64,000 nt of DNA, from contig CAVPZW010000005.1 of assembly GCA_963710315.1 (NCBI GenBank), forward strand, positions 372,001 through 436,000, given 5' to 3'. The notes under the pieces were generated by a model, which worked only from the letters and a program-made list of their open reading frames with translations, ran no database searches and was not told the DNA's origin. This document shows, one piece after another, positions 37,942 through 56,139 of the stretch. The stretch's first letter is position 1, and each line of letters begins with the position of its first letter. This stretch comes from Palsa-360 sp963710315 (lineage in GTDB: Bacteria > Acidobacteriota > Terriglobia > Acidiferrales > UBA7541). The position numbers were made by a program, and so were the translations under genes.

Positions 37942-38207
37942 GACAAATCCCTTCTTGCTTCATTCTCTCAATTGCCGAATCGCCGCGCAATCGCACTGTG
38001 TATTGGCTGTCCGAAGTTGCAACCCCATTTGATTTGACCGGTCATTATCTCATTTTAATTTTCTCGATTTTCCCTCGAATCGTTTCACCATGGATGGCCG
38101 GGAAACGGAAAAAGTTAATTTACCGGTGTCGGGTCTGTGTCTTCTGGTTTTTCGGCGGAGCTGCGCTTGGAATATAGGCTGGCCAGATAGAAGGCCCGCT
38201 TGGCCGC

Positions 38208-38437
38208 TTACCGCGCGCGGCGGAACGGCTTCTTTGCAACTCGAATCAACCCGCGCAAGACCGAATTGACTGACCGGTCGTCCGGGAAATGTTCGGCAAC
38301 ATCAGGAGACAGAAGCACGAGGTTGGTCCCGGCTTTGTAGCGCGCCGCATACTTTCCACGAACGCCGCTCTTTTTGAAAGATCGTATTCCCGCCGCAGTC
38401 CATCCGTTGGTTTCCGCTTTTCAGTTCTCTTGTTCAT
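38208..38437 (-). CDS. brnA: BrnA-like antitoxin, apparent frameshift
   Basis: The frame from 38437 reads MNKRTEKRKPTDGLRREYDL and then loses similarity near LSKRA. One missing base near 38372 moves it to a frame with GVRGKYAARYKAGTNLVLLS, PDVAEHFPDDRSVNSVLRGL and IRVAKKPF, ending at 38208. This is the standard C-terminal part of BrnA. The gene overlaps the end of brnT by 17 bases, the usual operon order. Either the antitoxin is inactive here or the sequence has an indel. Confidence 0.7.
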
Positions 38438-38696
38438 ATTGTGCCTGTTCGCGCCGCGTTGTCTTTCGGGCGCTAATGATTCTGGTTCTCTCGCCGCGAT
38501 CGGCGTGGGCCACGATTAGCACTCGGCCCGCGCTCGACAATCCACCTGTGATGAACCGTTGTTCCTCGATAGAATTGTCCGGATCTCGACAGGTTAAGGC
38601 TCGCGGATTCCCAAACACCGTTGCCACTTCGTGAAAACAAACCGCATGCTTTCGCCGATTTTGGGCCGCCTTATGTGTGTCCCATTCAAAATCCAC
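38421..38696 (-). CDS. brnT: BrnT-like toxin
   Basis: This 91-residue protein matches the BrnT ribonuclease toxin: FEWDTHKAAQNRRKHAVCFH at the start, the central FGNPRALTCRDPDNSIEEQR, then IVAHADRGERTRIISARKTT and RREQAQYEQ. The fold is RelE-like and inhibits translation. The toxin reads intact while its antitoxin is shifted, which would be harmful unless the shift is an error or the toxin is silent. Confidence 0.88.
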   Translation of the reverse strand: MDFEWDTHKAAQNRRKHAVCFHEVATVFGNPRALTCRDPDNSIEEQRFITGGLSSAGRVLIVAHADRGERTRIISARKTTRREQAQYEQEN

Positions 38697-39007
38697 GGCC
38701 CTATCTTATCCCAAAGTCGCTAAATGAAGTTGGTGGAGAACACTTGCACTGACCCTTTCGTTATAGCTGTCAATTTCGCCGTCTTCAGTTCTGATTTTTT
38801 TGGGGAGATACTATTGGCTGAAAGATTCCTTCCGCATTCGAGTCTTATGGGTGTAGAATAACTCTTCCAGCACGGACTTAGAGTTTAGGCGCGGGTGTGG
38901 GCTTTGAATTGAGCCCGGTGGCGAGCAGTCCAGGTTTGCACAGGTCTTCCACAGGGGGCCATTGCAATTCCAGTTCCCTTTTGTTATATTTTCTCGGTTT
39001 GCGCCGT
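38697..39007. other. intergenic region between brnT and the tRNA cluster
   Basis: I see no gene. It should contain the brnTA promoter on the minus strand and the tRNA/tuf promoter on the plus strand, but I could not assign boxes with confidence. Confidence 0.4.
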
Positions 39008-39080
39008 GCTGGCGTAGCTCAGTTGGTAGAGCATCTGATTTGTAATCAGAGGGTCGGGGGTTCAAATCCCTCCGCCAGCT
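39008..39080 (+). tRNA. tRNA-Thr (anticodon TGT)
   Basis: The acceptor stem GCTGGCG/CGCCAGC and the anticodon arm TCTGA-TTTGTAA-TCAGA give anticodon TGT. The T arm has GGTTCAAATCC. The 3' CCA is not encoded. Confidence 0.95.
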
Positions 39081-39226
39081 CTGCCAAAATTTTTCGAGTC
39101 AGGGGAAGAATCCCAATTGATTGCGGGAGGCAGGTTCCTGCATCGCGAAGAGTGTGAACGTGTCTTTGTGTCTTTGCAAACTTCGCGGATGTACTGTGGC
39201 CTTCTTTGTTTAAATTCCCCCCGTGC

Positions 39227-39315
39227 GGACGGGTGGGTGAGTGGCTAAAACCAGCAGACTGTAAATCTGCCGCTCCTTGCGGGCTACGGAGGTTCGAATC
39301 CTCCCCCGTCCACCA
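39227..39315 (+). tRNA. tRNA-Tyr (anticodon GTA)
   Basis: The acceptor GGACGGG/CCCGTCC, anticodon arm GCAGA-CTGTAAA-TCTGC and a long variable arm identify tRNA-Tyr. CCA is encoded. Confidence 0.95.
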
Positions 39316-39422
39316 TCTGGTCGCACCGCCGGAAATGACCTGAACCGCAAGTCTGGTATTGGCGGCCGAGAACACTTTTTTGTTTTATTTTTGCGTTGCG
39401 CTGCATGCAGCAAACAGAACTC

Positions 39423-39498
<76 letters not shown>

Positions 39499-39523
39499 GA
39501 GGTCGTTTGGAATGGCAGGCAGG

Positions 39524-39598
39524 GCGGGGGTAACTCAACGGTAGAGTCTCGCTCTTCCAAGGCGATGGTTGCCGGTTCAAATCCGGTCCCCCGCTCCA
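39524..39598 (+). tRNA. tRNA-Gly (anticodon TCC)
   Basis: The acceptor GCGGGGG/CCCCCGC and anticodon arm TCGCT-CTTCCAA-GGCGA give anticodon TCC; the first pair of the anticodon stem is T-A. CCA is encoded. It ends 52 bases before tuf. Confidence 0.95.
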
Positions 39599-39650
39599 AA
39601 AGATTCGGCGTTGGCTCCGATTGGGCCCGCCCTTAAGAGGACTTGAAGCG

Positions 39651-40838
<1,188 letters not shown>

Positions 40839-40853
40839 TTCAGAGGGAATCCT

Positions 40854-41003
40854 ATGCGCGAAATTATTACGCTGCAGTGCAACGATTGCAAAAACCGGAA
40901 CTACACGACCACCAAGAATCGGAAGAAGCATTCCGATCGGATGGAAACGAAAAAGTTTTGCAACACGTGCCGCAAGCACACGGGTCACAAGGAAGTTAAG
41001 TAA
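40854..41003 (+). CDS. rpmG: 50S ribosomal protein L33
   Basis: This 49-residue protein starts at an ATG 15 bases after tuf, with CAGAGGG upstream. It reads REIITLQCNDCKNRNYTTTK and later KKFCNTCRKHTGHKEVK, the bacterial L33 pattern with four cysteines for zinc. It lies between tuf and tRNA-Trp before secE, the standard order in many bacteria. Confidence 0.95.
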   Translation: MREIITLQCNDCKNRNYTTTKNRKKHSDRMETKKFCNTCRKHTGHKEVK

Positions 41004-41015
41004 GCTCGGTTTTAT

Positions 41016-41090
41016 AGGGGAGTAGGTTCAACGGTAGACCATCGGTCTCCAAAACCGAGAGTGGGGGTTCGAATCCCTCCTCCCCTGCCA
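41016..41090 (+). tRNA. tRNA-Trp (anticodon CCA)
   Basis: The acceptor AGGGGAG/CTCCCCT and anticodon arm TCGGT-CTCCAAA-ACCGA give anticodon CCA. G is the discriminator base and CCA is encoded. The position between rpmG and secE is conserved in many phyla. Confidence 0.95.
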
Positions 41091-41136
41091 CTTTGGCGGC
41101 GGATGGGACCGGCAGGCGGGTCGGGAAGGGTTTAAG

Positions 41137-41436
41137 ATGTCTATGGCGGAAGCGGTCAAATTGAAGGATGGCGGCGAACGCCGCGGCGGCGGCGAAGGCG
41201 GGAACCCCATCGCGTCTGTATTTGAAAATTTGGGCGAATATCCCCGCCGTTGGCGCGCGTTTCTGCATGAAGTGCGCGTGGAGATGCGCCAGGTAACCTG
41301 GCCGACGCGGCATGAAGTTTTTGTAACCACCTGGGTTGTGATCGTAACGGTCGCGTTTTTTGGCGTGTTTTTCTTTGGCGTGGATAGCGGCGTGAGCTGG
41401 CTCGTCCAGCGCGCGATCAAATTTTTTGCGCACTGA
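41137..41436 (+). CDS. secE: preprotein translocase subunit SecE
   Basis: This 99-residue protein has the SecE signature FLHEVRVEMRQVTWPTRHEV followed by one transmembrane helix (about residues 65-85). The N-terminal 40 residues are Gly/Glu/Arg-rich and variable. SecE holds SecY in the translocon. It is followed by nusG after 8 bases. Confidence 0.95.
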   Translation: MSMAEAVKLKDGGERRGGGEGGNPIASVFENLGEYPRRWRAFLHEVRVEMRQVTWPTRHEVFVTTWVVIVTVAFFGVFFFGVDSGVSWLVQRAIKFFAH

Positions 41437-41444
41437 GGTATCAG

Positions 41445-41984
41445 TTGGAAACGGAAAAGCAGTGGTACATCATCCACACCTATTCTGGATTTGAGAAGAA
41501 GGTGAAGGAGAGCCTGGAAAGCCGCGTGGCGGCCTTCGGGCTTCAGGACAAGATTGGCCGGATGATGATTCCGACCGAGGATGTGGTGGAAGTTCGCGGC
41601 GGCAAGAAAGTTGTCTCCACGCGAATGCTGTATCCCGGCTACGTCCTTGTGGAAATGAACATGGACGACTACACCTGGCACGTCGTCCGCAATACGCCGC
41701 GCGTCACGGGCTTTGTGGGCTCGGGCGAAACGCCCACGCCGCTTTCCGAAGAGGAAGTGGAAAATATTCTGCACCGCGTGACCACCTCCGCGGACCGGCC
41801 CAAGCCCAAGCTGGTGTTCGAGCGCAACGAGCAGGTGCGCATAATCGAGGGGCCGTTCGCGAATTTCACGGGCGTGGTGGACGATGTGAACGCGGACCGC
41901 AACACGCTGAAAGTTTCCGTCACGATTTTTGGCCGGTCGACGCCGGTGGAGCTGGATTTCGTTCAAGTGGAAAAGATGGCTTAG
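41445..41984 (+). CDS. nusG: transcription termination/antitermination factor NusG
   Basis: This 179-residue protein starts at a TTG preceded by GAGG. It has the NGN domain (KQWYIIHTYSGFEKKVKESL, YPGYVLVEMNMDDYTWHVVR, TPRVTGFVG) and the C-terminal KOW motif (FERNEQVRIIEGPFANFTGV). NusG binds RNA polymerase, and its KOW domain binds Rho or S10. It lies between secE and rplK as in most bacteria. Confidence 0.97.
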   Translation: METEKQWYIIHTYSGFEKKVKESLESRVAAFGLQDKIGRMMIPTEDVVEVRGGKKVVSTRMLYPGYVLVEMNMDDYTWHVVRNTPRVTGFVGSGETPTPLSEEEVENILHRVTTSADRPKPKLVFERNEQVRIIEGPFANFTGVVDDVNADRNTLKVSVTIFGRSTPVELDFVQVEKMA

Positions 41985-42039
41985 TTTCGCGGCGGCCCGC
42001 CGAAGGCGGGGCGCGCGCAGGGGAAGCAGGGGAATTCGC

Positions 42040-42468
42040 ATGGCCAAGAAAGTACAAGCAACCGTAAAATTACAATTGCCCGCAGGTAAGGCAACTCCGG
42101 CACCGCCCGTCGGCACCGCTCTCGGTCCGCAGGGCGTGAATATCATGGATTTCGTCAAGCAATTCAATGCCAAGACTGCCAAAGAACCCGATGGCATGAT
42201 CATTCCGGCGTTGGTCACAATCTATAGCGACCGTTCGTTCACCTTTATCACCAAGACGCCTCCGGCTTCCGAGCTGCTCAAGCGCGCAGCCGGCATCGTC
42301 AAGGGATCGGCCGAACCGAATCGTAACAAGGTTGGCAAGGTAACGCGCAAACAGGTCGAAGAGATTGCCAAGACCAAATTGCCGGATTTGAATACCACAA
42401 GTCTGGACTCGGCTGTGCGCAGCATTATGGGCACGGCGCGCAACATGGGTCTGGAAGTGGAAGGGTAG
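42040..42468 (+). CDS. rplK: 50S ribosomal protein L11
   Basis: This 142-residue protein starts MAKKVQATVKLQLPAGKATP and has PPVGTALGPQGVNIMDFVKQ and the C-terminal 23S-binding region (MGTARNMGLEVEG). The ATG at 42040, after GCAGGGGAA, fits the family start; the longer frame to 41929 overlaps nusG and is not used. L11 forms the GTPase-associated centre. Confidence 0.97.
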   Translation: MAKKVQATVKLQLPAGKATPAPPVGTALGPQGVNIMDFVKQFNAKTAKEPDGMIIPALVTIYSDRSFTFITKTPPASELLKRAAGIVKGSAEPNRNKVGKVTRKQVEEIAKTKLPDLNTTSLDSAVRSIMGTARNMGLEVEG

Positions 42469-42476
42469 GAGAATAC

Positions 42477-43190
42477 ATGGCTAAGAAGCCTGGAAAAAAT
42501 ATCACCAAGGCGCGCGGAACGATTGAAGCGCGTCCTTATAAACTTGCGGAAGCTGCGGAAGCGATCAAGAAGGCCCACTTCGTGAAGTTTGACGAAACAG
42601 TGGAGCTGGTCGCGAACCTGGGCGTCGATCCCAAGCAATCGGACCAGATGGTGCGAGGCACGGTGGTTCTGCCGCACGGCTTGGGAAAATCCAAGCGCGT
42701 GCTGGTGATCGCCACGGGCGAAAAAGTTCGAGAGGCGCAGGAAGCCGGCGCGGATTTTGTGGGCGGCGAAGACATGGTCCAGAAGATTCAGGAAGGTTGG
42801 ACCGATTTCGACGCGGTCATTGCCACGCCGGACATGATGCGCTCCGCCGGACGTTTGGGAAAAGTGCTAGGTCCGCGCGGCCTGATGCCCAACCCCAAGA
42901 CCGGCACTGTGACGTTTGAAGTGGCCAACGCGGTCAAGGAAATCAAGGCCGGAAAAGTGGAATTTCGCGTGGACAAGCAGGGAATTGTGCACTCGGCGAT
43001 CGGCAAGGTCAGCTTCGATGCGACCAAGCTTGCGGAAAACGCGCACGCGCTGATTGGAGCGATCCTCAAGGCCAAGCCTTCGGCCGCCAAGGGCAAGTTC
43101 GTCAAGAAAGTCACGTTGACGTCCACCATGGGACCGGGAATTACCATTGACGAATCGGAAGTGGAATCAGCAGTAGCGGCTGCGGCATAA
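42477..43190 (+). CDS. rplA: 50S ribosomal protein L1
   Basis: This 237-residue protein has the L1 signature FDETVELVANLGVDPKQSDQ and KVLGPRGLMPNPKTGTVT, with GKVEFRVDKQGIVHSAIGKV near the end. It starts 9 bases after rplK with AGGAG upstream. L1 forms the mobile stalk and in many bacteria represses its own operon. Confidence 0.97.
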   Translation: MAKKPGKNITKARGTIEARPYKLAEAAEAIKKAHFVKFDETVELVANLGVDPKQSDQMVRGTVVLPHGLGKSKRVLVIATGEKVREAQEAGADFVGGEDMVQKIQEGWTDFDAVIATPDMMRSAGRLGKVLGPRGLMPNPKTGTVTFEVANAVKEIKAGKVEFRVDKQGIVHSAIGKVSFDATKLAENAHALIGAILKAKPSAAKGKFVKKVTLTSTMGPGITIDESEVESAVAAAA

Positions 43191-43257
43191 ACCGCGCAAG
43201 CGTTTCGCGGCGCCGCGCAACACCAGCGGAATAAGAATTAAGAATTCGGAGCAGGAA

Positions 43258-43812
43258 ATGAAAAATCGCAGTGAAAAGCAGCAAGACCTCGACAAACTGA
43301 AAAGCCAGCTGGCGGTGGTTTCCACCGTGATTCTGTCCACGTTTCAAGGCATCACGGTGGAAGACGACAACAAGCTGCGCCGCGCCGTGGAACAGGCTGG
43401 CGGGCGCTACCAGGTTGTGAAAAATACCCTGGCCGAGCGCGCCGCTGCCGGCACGCCCAACGAGCCCCTGCTTAAGAATTTGACAGGGACGAATTCCATC
43501 GCATACACGGCGACCGATCCCGTATCGCTCGCCAAGGCCCTTACCAAAATCGCGAAAGATGTTCCGGCATTTCAGTTCCGCGCCGGAATCGTTGACGGGC
43601 GCGTGCTTTCGATCGCGGAAATCCAGCAACTTTCGTCGCTGCCGTCGAAGGAAGAATTGATCAGCAAAATTATGTTCCTGGTCAACGCGCCGGCGCAACG
43701 CATCGCGTCCGCGCTGGCCGCGGTCAACCGCAATTTGGCCGTCACGGTCAATGAAGCGGTTAAGGCCAACAAGTTCGGGCCGGGCAACGTGCCGGCCGAA
43801 ACAGCTCAATAA
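43258..43812 (+). CDS. rplJ: 50S ribosomal protein L10
   Basis: This 184-residue protein has the N-terminal KQQDLDKLKSQLAVVSTVIL, GGRYQVVKNTLAERAA and the C-terminal helix for L7/L12 (AVNRNLAVTVNEAVKANKFG). The 67-base leader after rplA would be the expected place for autoregulation by L10-L12, though I could not define the structure. Confidence 0.96.
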   Translation: MKNRSEKQQDLDKLKSQLAVVSTVILSTFQGITVEDDNKLRRAVEQAGGRYQVVKNTLAERAAAGTPNEPLLKNLTGTNSIAYTATDPVSLAKALTKIAKDVPAFQFRAGIVDGRVLSIAEIQQLSSLPSKEELISKIMFLVNAPAQRIASALAAVNRNLAVTVNEAVKANKFGPGNVPAETAQ

Positions 43813-43846
43813 TCCCAATTGCATTTCATGAGGAGAGGACACAGCA

Positions 43847-44227
43847 ATGGCAAATAAGGTGGAAGCAATCCTGGAAGAAATCAAGGGCCTGACGCTTCTC
43901 GAAGCGGCCGACCTGGTTAAGAAGATGGAAGAAACTTTTGGCGTATCGGCGGCAGCAGCGGCGCCGGTCATGATGGCGGGCGGAGGAGCGGCAGGTGCGG
44001 CTCCGGCCGAAGAGAAGACGGAATTCTCGGTTGTGCTCACGGATGTGGGCGCGAACAAGATCAACGTCATCAAGGCAGTCCGCGAAGTCACCAGCCTGGG
44101 CCTGAAGGAAGCGAAGGACCTGGTTGATGGCGCGCCCAAGCCGATCAAGGAAGGCGTGAACAAGGACGAGGCGGCCACCATCAAGAAGAAGTTCGAGGAA
44201 GTCGGCGCCAAAGTCGAAGTCAAGTAA
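43847..44227 (+). CDS. rplL: 50S ribosomal protein L7/L12
   Basis: This 126-residue protein has the N-terminal dimer domain (EAILEEIKGLTLLEAADLVK), an Ala/Gly hinge and the C-terminal factor-binding domain (EKTEFSVVLTDVGANKINVI, KEAKDLVDGAPKPIKEGV). AGGAGAGGA precedes the start. Confidence 0.97.
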   Translation: MANKVEAILEEIKGLTLLEAADLVKKMEETFGVSAAAAAPVMMAGGGAAGAAPAEEKTEFSVVLTDVGANKINVIKAVREVTSLGLKEAKDLVDGAPKPIKEGVNKDEAATIKKKFEEVGAKVEVK

Positions 44228-44252
44228 CAGCATCGAGTGACCCAGCAATTCC

Positions 44253-44290
44253 GGCGCGAGGCGGTACCGCATGGCGGTACCTGCCGCGCC
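44253..44290 (+). promoter_or_regulatory. hairpin in the rplL-rpoB spacer
   Basis: An inner stem GGTACCGC/GCGGTACC (44263-44270 and 44274-44281) and outer GGCGCG/CGCGCC arms form a long hairpin in the 204-base spacer, without a T run. A smaller GGTCCC/GGGACC dyad follows at 44343-44357. Such spacers hold an attenuator and an RNase III site in other bacteria. Confidence 0.5.
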
Positions 44291-44431
44291 CTGAGGGGTT
44301 TGCTTACGCAAGTTCCAAAACGTGATTTGTCAACCTTTACTCGGTCCCGCCGGGACCCGGGGCGGCGGTGTCTACCGAGCCGCCTATCGGCGTTTCGGCC
44401 CAACCCTGCGCATTTTATGAGGTCATAGCAC

Positions 44432-48873
<4,442 letters not shown>

Positions 48874-48936
48874 CGCAAGCTGATCGCAGGATTTGCAGCA
48901 CAGCTGGTTCTGGAAGTTTACGAGTTTCTTTTTACT

Positions 48937-48976
48937 CCCGGCATGCCGGGATGGCTCCGATGAAACCCATCGGAGC
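48937..48976 (+). promoter_or_regulatory. paired hairpins next to the rpoC ribosome binding site
   Basis: A palindrome CCCGGCATGCCGGG (48937-48950) is followed by a perfect 9-bp stem GCTCCGATG/CATCGGAGC with a 5-base loop (48954-48976). The second stem ends directly at the AGGAGGG of rpoC. It could set the beta to beta-prime ratio by affecting ribosome entry or mRNA decay. Confidence 0.5.
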
Positions 48977-48990
48977 AGGAGGGACATACC

Positions 48991-53196
<4,206 letters not shown>

Positions 53197-53224
53197 CGGG
53201 AAGTACACAACCGAATGAATACTT

Positions 53225-53256
53225 GGGCGGCCCGATAGTTTGGGCCGCCCTTTTTT
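53225..53256 (+). terminator. rho-independent terminator after rpoC
   Basis: A 9-bp GC stem GGGCGGCCC/GGGCCGCCC with an 8-base loop is followed by six T residues. Confidence 0.92.
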
Positions 53257-53300
53257 GTTACGTCGGCTTTCTGAAAGATAACTTACCGATTGTTTTATCT

Positions 53301-53330
53301 TTGTGAACAATATTTATGCCGTGGTATGCT
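53301..53330 (+). promoter_or_regulatory. possible promoter of the RloC-like gene
   Basis: TTGTGA and TATGCT are separated by 18 bases in an AT-rich patch just before the gene. If used, transcription would begin after the first ATG (53316), supporting the in-frame ATG at 53346 as the real start. Confidence 0.3.
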
Positions 53331-55943
53331 CTCCGTCAACTAGCTATGTCAGCGGTCCTCGAACAAATCCGAGACTGGGCGAGTAACCTCAAATATTGGG
53401 AGCAAGCCGCCCTAGAGAAGATCTCGGCTGGGGTAAAATTTACTGACCAAGACTACCAAGAACTTGCCACACTTTGGGAGCAGGATGCAGGGCTTGCGGT
53501 TCTTTCTTCGCCGAGGCCCCCGCATCGCTTCTCGATCGACTCCAATGGCGGCGGACGCCGTCCCAAGTGTCGCTTACTGCGCCTCTACAACCTGACAGAA
53601 GTCAATGCATTGCCGCAAGGCCAAGAGTTACCGTTCAGTCCCCAGCTCACACTGATCTTTGGTGCTAACGGAGCTGGAAAAACGGGCTATGCCCGTCCAT
53701 TGGGGTGTGCAGCCTTCGCACGTGGTGATAGAGAGGTCTTACCGAACGCAGAACATCGCAAGCCCGGAGCCACGCCCAGTGCGTCTTTTGACGTCAATAT
53801 TGAGGGGCACAACAAACCCGTCCAAGTTGACTGGCAAGCCGGACGACAATGCCCGGAACTATCTGGATTCTACGTTTTTGATGCAGAAAGCGTAGATGTG
53901 CATCTCGTCGGACAAAATGCCATGAGCGTGACGCCGACAGCTCTTGTGTTACTGACTAAGCTTACCGACGAGACGGACGAAGTTCGCCGCAGAATAAGGC
54001 TCGTTATTGACCAGCGCAACAGCGCCCACACATTTTCAAACCTCTTCCAGGGAGATTCCATTGTCAGTCGGCTGGTAGCCAACCTCGGTCCAGAGTCGGA
54101 CCGTGCATTACTAAACAAATTGGCATCGATGACCGATGCGGAAGAAACTGAACTTAAGCGACTGGAAGCGGAAGCTGCCCAGCTTAGACTGCAAACCATC
54201 GCACAAAGGTTGAAGATTAAGCGTCAGGAGCTCTCTGATCTTGAGGCGCTTCTCCAGCGCCTGAGGGACGCGGCCAAAGCCACGGATCAAGATTCCATCG
54301 CCGAGGCTGAAAAGCTGCTTCAAGCTTTGCAAGAGTCCCAACGAGTCGCTGATCAATTCGGTGCGCACCATTTTGCATGTGAGCCACTTACACAAATTGG
54401 GACAGAAATCTGGCGCAATTTCGTAGATGCTGCAAGACACCTTGCTGCGGCAGAGGAAGCGGCAACGAGTGCATCGTATCCCCAGCAGGGCGCTCCATGC
54501 CTTCTTTGCCAACAGCCACTATCTAGCAAAGCCGTTGACCTCATTAACGGGCTTTGGCAGTTTCTGGAATCAGACGCACAGACGCGGCTCGGCGAGGCGC
54601 AGCTCAGATGCGCGGACAGGGTCCGAGACCTCCAGAAGGTGTCGGTTAACTACTTTAGTGAGGGCTCCAGTGTCCGAAGGCTACTCGAATCAAATCTGCC
54701 TGCCATTATTCCAGCGATTGAGGCGCACGCCGATTCTGCCGAGGCGAGAATTAAGGAACTGGCGGAAGCCATATCGGAAGCAAAAATGGAATTGTTGCCT
54801 CCCCTAGTTAGCTTCGACCCGTCTGACCTCCTGCAGCTTATTGAAATCGTGAGGCGCGACATTCGCGGGCTGGAGTCGAGCAAGGAAGGGGAACGCCTTG
54901 CTGCTTGCGAACAATCATTGCGCGAGTTCCAACACCGGAAGGTGCTTGCGACCCACCTGCCAGCAATAAAGACTTACGTCCAAGAAAAAAGGTGGGCTAG
55001 TCAAGCGACAGGTGAACTGGGAACAACGGGCCACATAACCTCAAAATACAATAAGCTTTTTGAGTCGCTGGTAACTGAAAAATACAAAACTGCATTTCAG
55101 TCGCTATTGGATAGGTTCGGACGAAACCTGAGGGTTTCAGTCGAAACGAAGGGTCGCAAGGGGCAAACTGTTCGCCAGATTATCCTTAGCCTACGCGATT
55201 TCCCTTCCGGCCTTCCAATCGCGAAGGTCTTGAGCGACGGAGAGAAGAGGGCGGTAGCGCTTGCCGATTTTGTAGCCGAAGCTACAACGGACGAATCGTG
55301 TGATGGGCTGATACTCGACGACCCTGTCACATCCTTCGATGCAGATTGGAAGAAGGAGTTGGCGTCCTATCTTGCTGAGTATGCCGGCGGCGGCCACCAA
55401 GTTGTAGTTTTTACTCACGACCTTCCTTTCCTCTATGAAATCAACAGGAGCGCGAACGATTCCGGAGTGGAAGTCGCTACCCATTGGGTACAAAAACGTG
55501 ACAGCAAGCCCGGCTTTCTCTTTGTCAACAATAGTCCTGCCTCCGAAAAAGATTACAAGGTTGCCACTTACGCCGAGCAGTGCTGGCAAAAGTCGAGGAC
55601 CCTCGGGCCAGCCGAGCAACAGCTGATGTTAGCGCAGGGTTTTGGAGCTCTCCGTACCTCCTATGAGGCCCTTGTCATCTTCGGACTTTTTAATGGAGTT
55701 GTGCAGCGCTTTGATGAGAGGCTTCGTCTTGATTTGCTCACAAAGGTGAATTTTGACGTTGCTCTTGCTACCCAGATATCGGCGCGTTGGGCTCAACTTT
55801 CCAGACACATTGATGCGCACTTGCACAGTGATCAATATGCGCCCGAAAAGCCGACGCCTGAGATGCTTCGGGAAGAAATAGATCGGTTCATCGTCCTGAA
55901 GAAAAAGGTTGAAGAATTAAAGAAAATCCCGGCGGGTGGCTAA
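53316..55943 (+). CDS. Rad50/RloC-like zinc-hook ATPase, candidate anticodon nuclease
   Basis: The frame encodes up to 875 residues. It has an SMC/Rad50-type ATPase split by coiled coils: Walker A FGANGAGKT (about 116-123), a zinc-hook-like CLLC (about 395), the ABC signature VLSDGEKRAVA (about 638) and Walker B GLILDDPVTSFD (about 665). Near the end are R780 and E784 in RTSYE, then H831, H835 and H837 in RHIDAHLHSD. Anticodon nucleases PrrC and RloC use an Arg-X3-Glu...His triad after such an ATPase, and RloC alone adds a zinc hook. Base composition is less GC-rich than rpoBC, suggesting transfer. No ribosome site is clear; the start may be 53346. No restriction-modification genes are adjacent. 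The nuclease role is inference. Confidence 0.75.
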   Translation: MPWYALRQLAMSAVLEQIRDWASNLKYWEQAALEKISAGVKFTDQDYQELATLWEQDAGLAVLSSPRPPHRFSIDSNGGGRRPKCRLLRLYNLTEVNALPQGQELPFSPQLTLIFGANGAGKTGYARPLGCAAFARGDREVLPNAEHRKPGATPSASFDVNIEGHNKPVQVDWQAGRQCPELSGFYVFDAESVDVHLVGQNAMSVTPTALVLLTKLTDETDEVRRRIRLVIDQRNSAHTFSNLFQGDSIVSRLVANLGPESDRALLNKLASMTDAEETELKRLEAEAAQLRLQTIAQRLKIKRQELSDLEALLQRLRDAAKATDQDSIAEAEKLLQALQESQRVADQFGAHHFACEPLTQIGTEIWRNFVDAARHLAAAEEAATSASYPQQGAPCLLCQQPLSSKAVDLINGLWQFLESDAQTRLGEAQLRCADRVRDLQKVSVNYFSEGSSVRRLLESNLPAIIPAIEAHADSAEARIKELAEAISEAKMELLPPLVSFDPSDLLQLIEIVRRDIRGLESSKEGERLAACEQSLREFQHRKVLATHLPAIKTYVQEKRWASQATGELGTTGHITSKYNKLFESLVTEKYKTAFQSLLDRFGRNLRVSVETKGRKGQTVRQIILSLRDFPSGLPIAKVLSDGEKRAVALADFVAEATTDESCDGLILDDPVTSFDADWKKELASYLAEYAGGGHQVVVFTHDLPFLYEINRSANDSGVEVATHWVQKRDSKPGFLFVNNSPASEKDYKVATYAEQCWQKSRTLGPAEQQLMLAQGFGALRTSYEALVIFGLFNGVVQRFDERLRLDLLTKVNFDVALATQISARWAQLSRHIDAHLHSDQYAPEKPTPEMLREEIDRFIVLKKKVEELKKIPAGG

Positions 55944-56038
55944 TCTTTCTCCACATTTTCAGCTGATGAAATCTCGCGATCGAATAACACCGCTACGATA
56001 CTTCAACGCCGAGCCTGTGGTTTATATTTTTCGGGTGG

Positions 56039-56073
56039 CCGACTCTTCCAGCGTTTGGAAGGGTCGGGGTTTT
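56039..56073 (+). terminator. probable terminator after the RloC-like gene
   Basis: An 11-bp stem with one G-U pair (CCGACTCTTCC / GGAAGGGTCGG) is followed by GGTTTT about 100 bases after the stop codon. The T run is short. Confidence 0.6.
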
Positions 56074-56139
56074 GACTTCTGAAATTTCACGCGAAAGAAT
56101 CCTCGATGAGAAAAGTTCTGGCACTCCCCGTCTTCCAGG

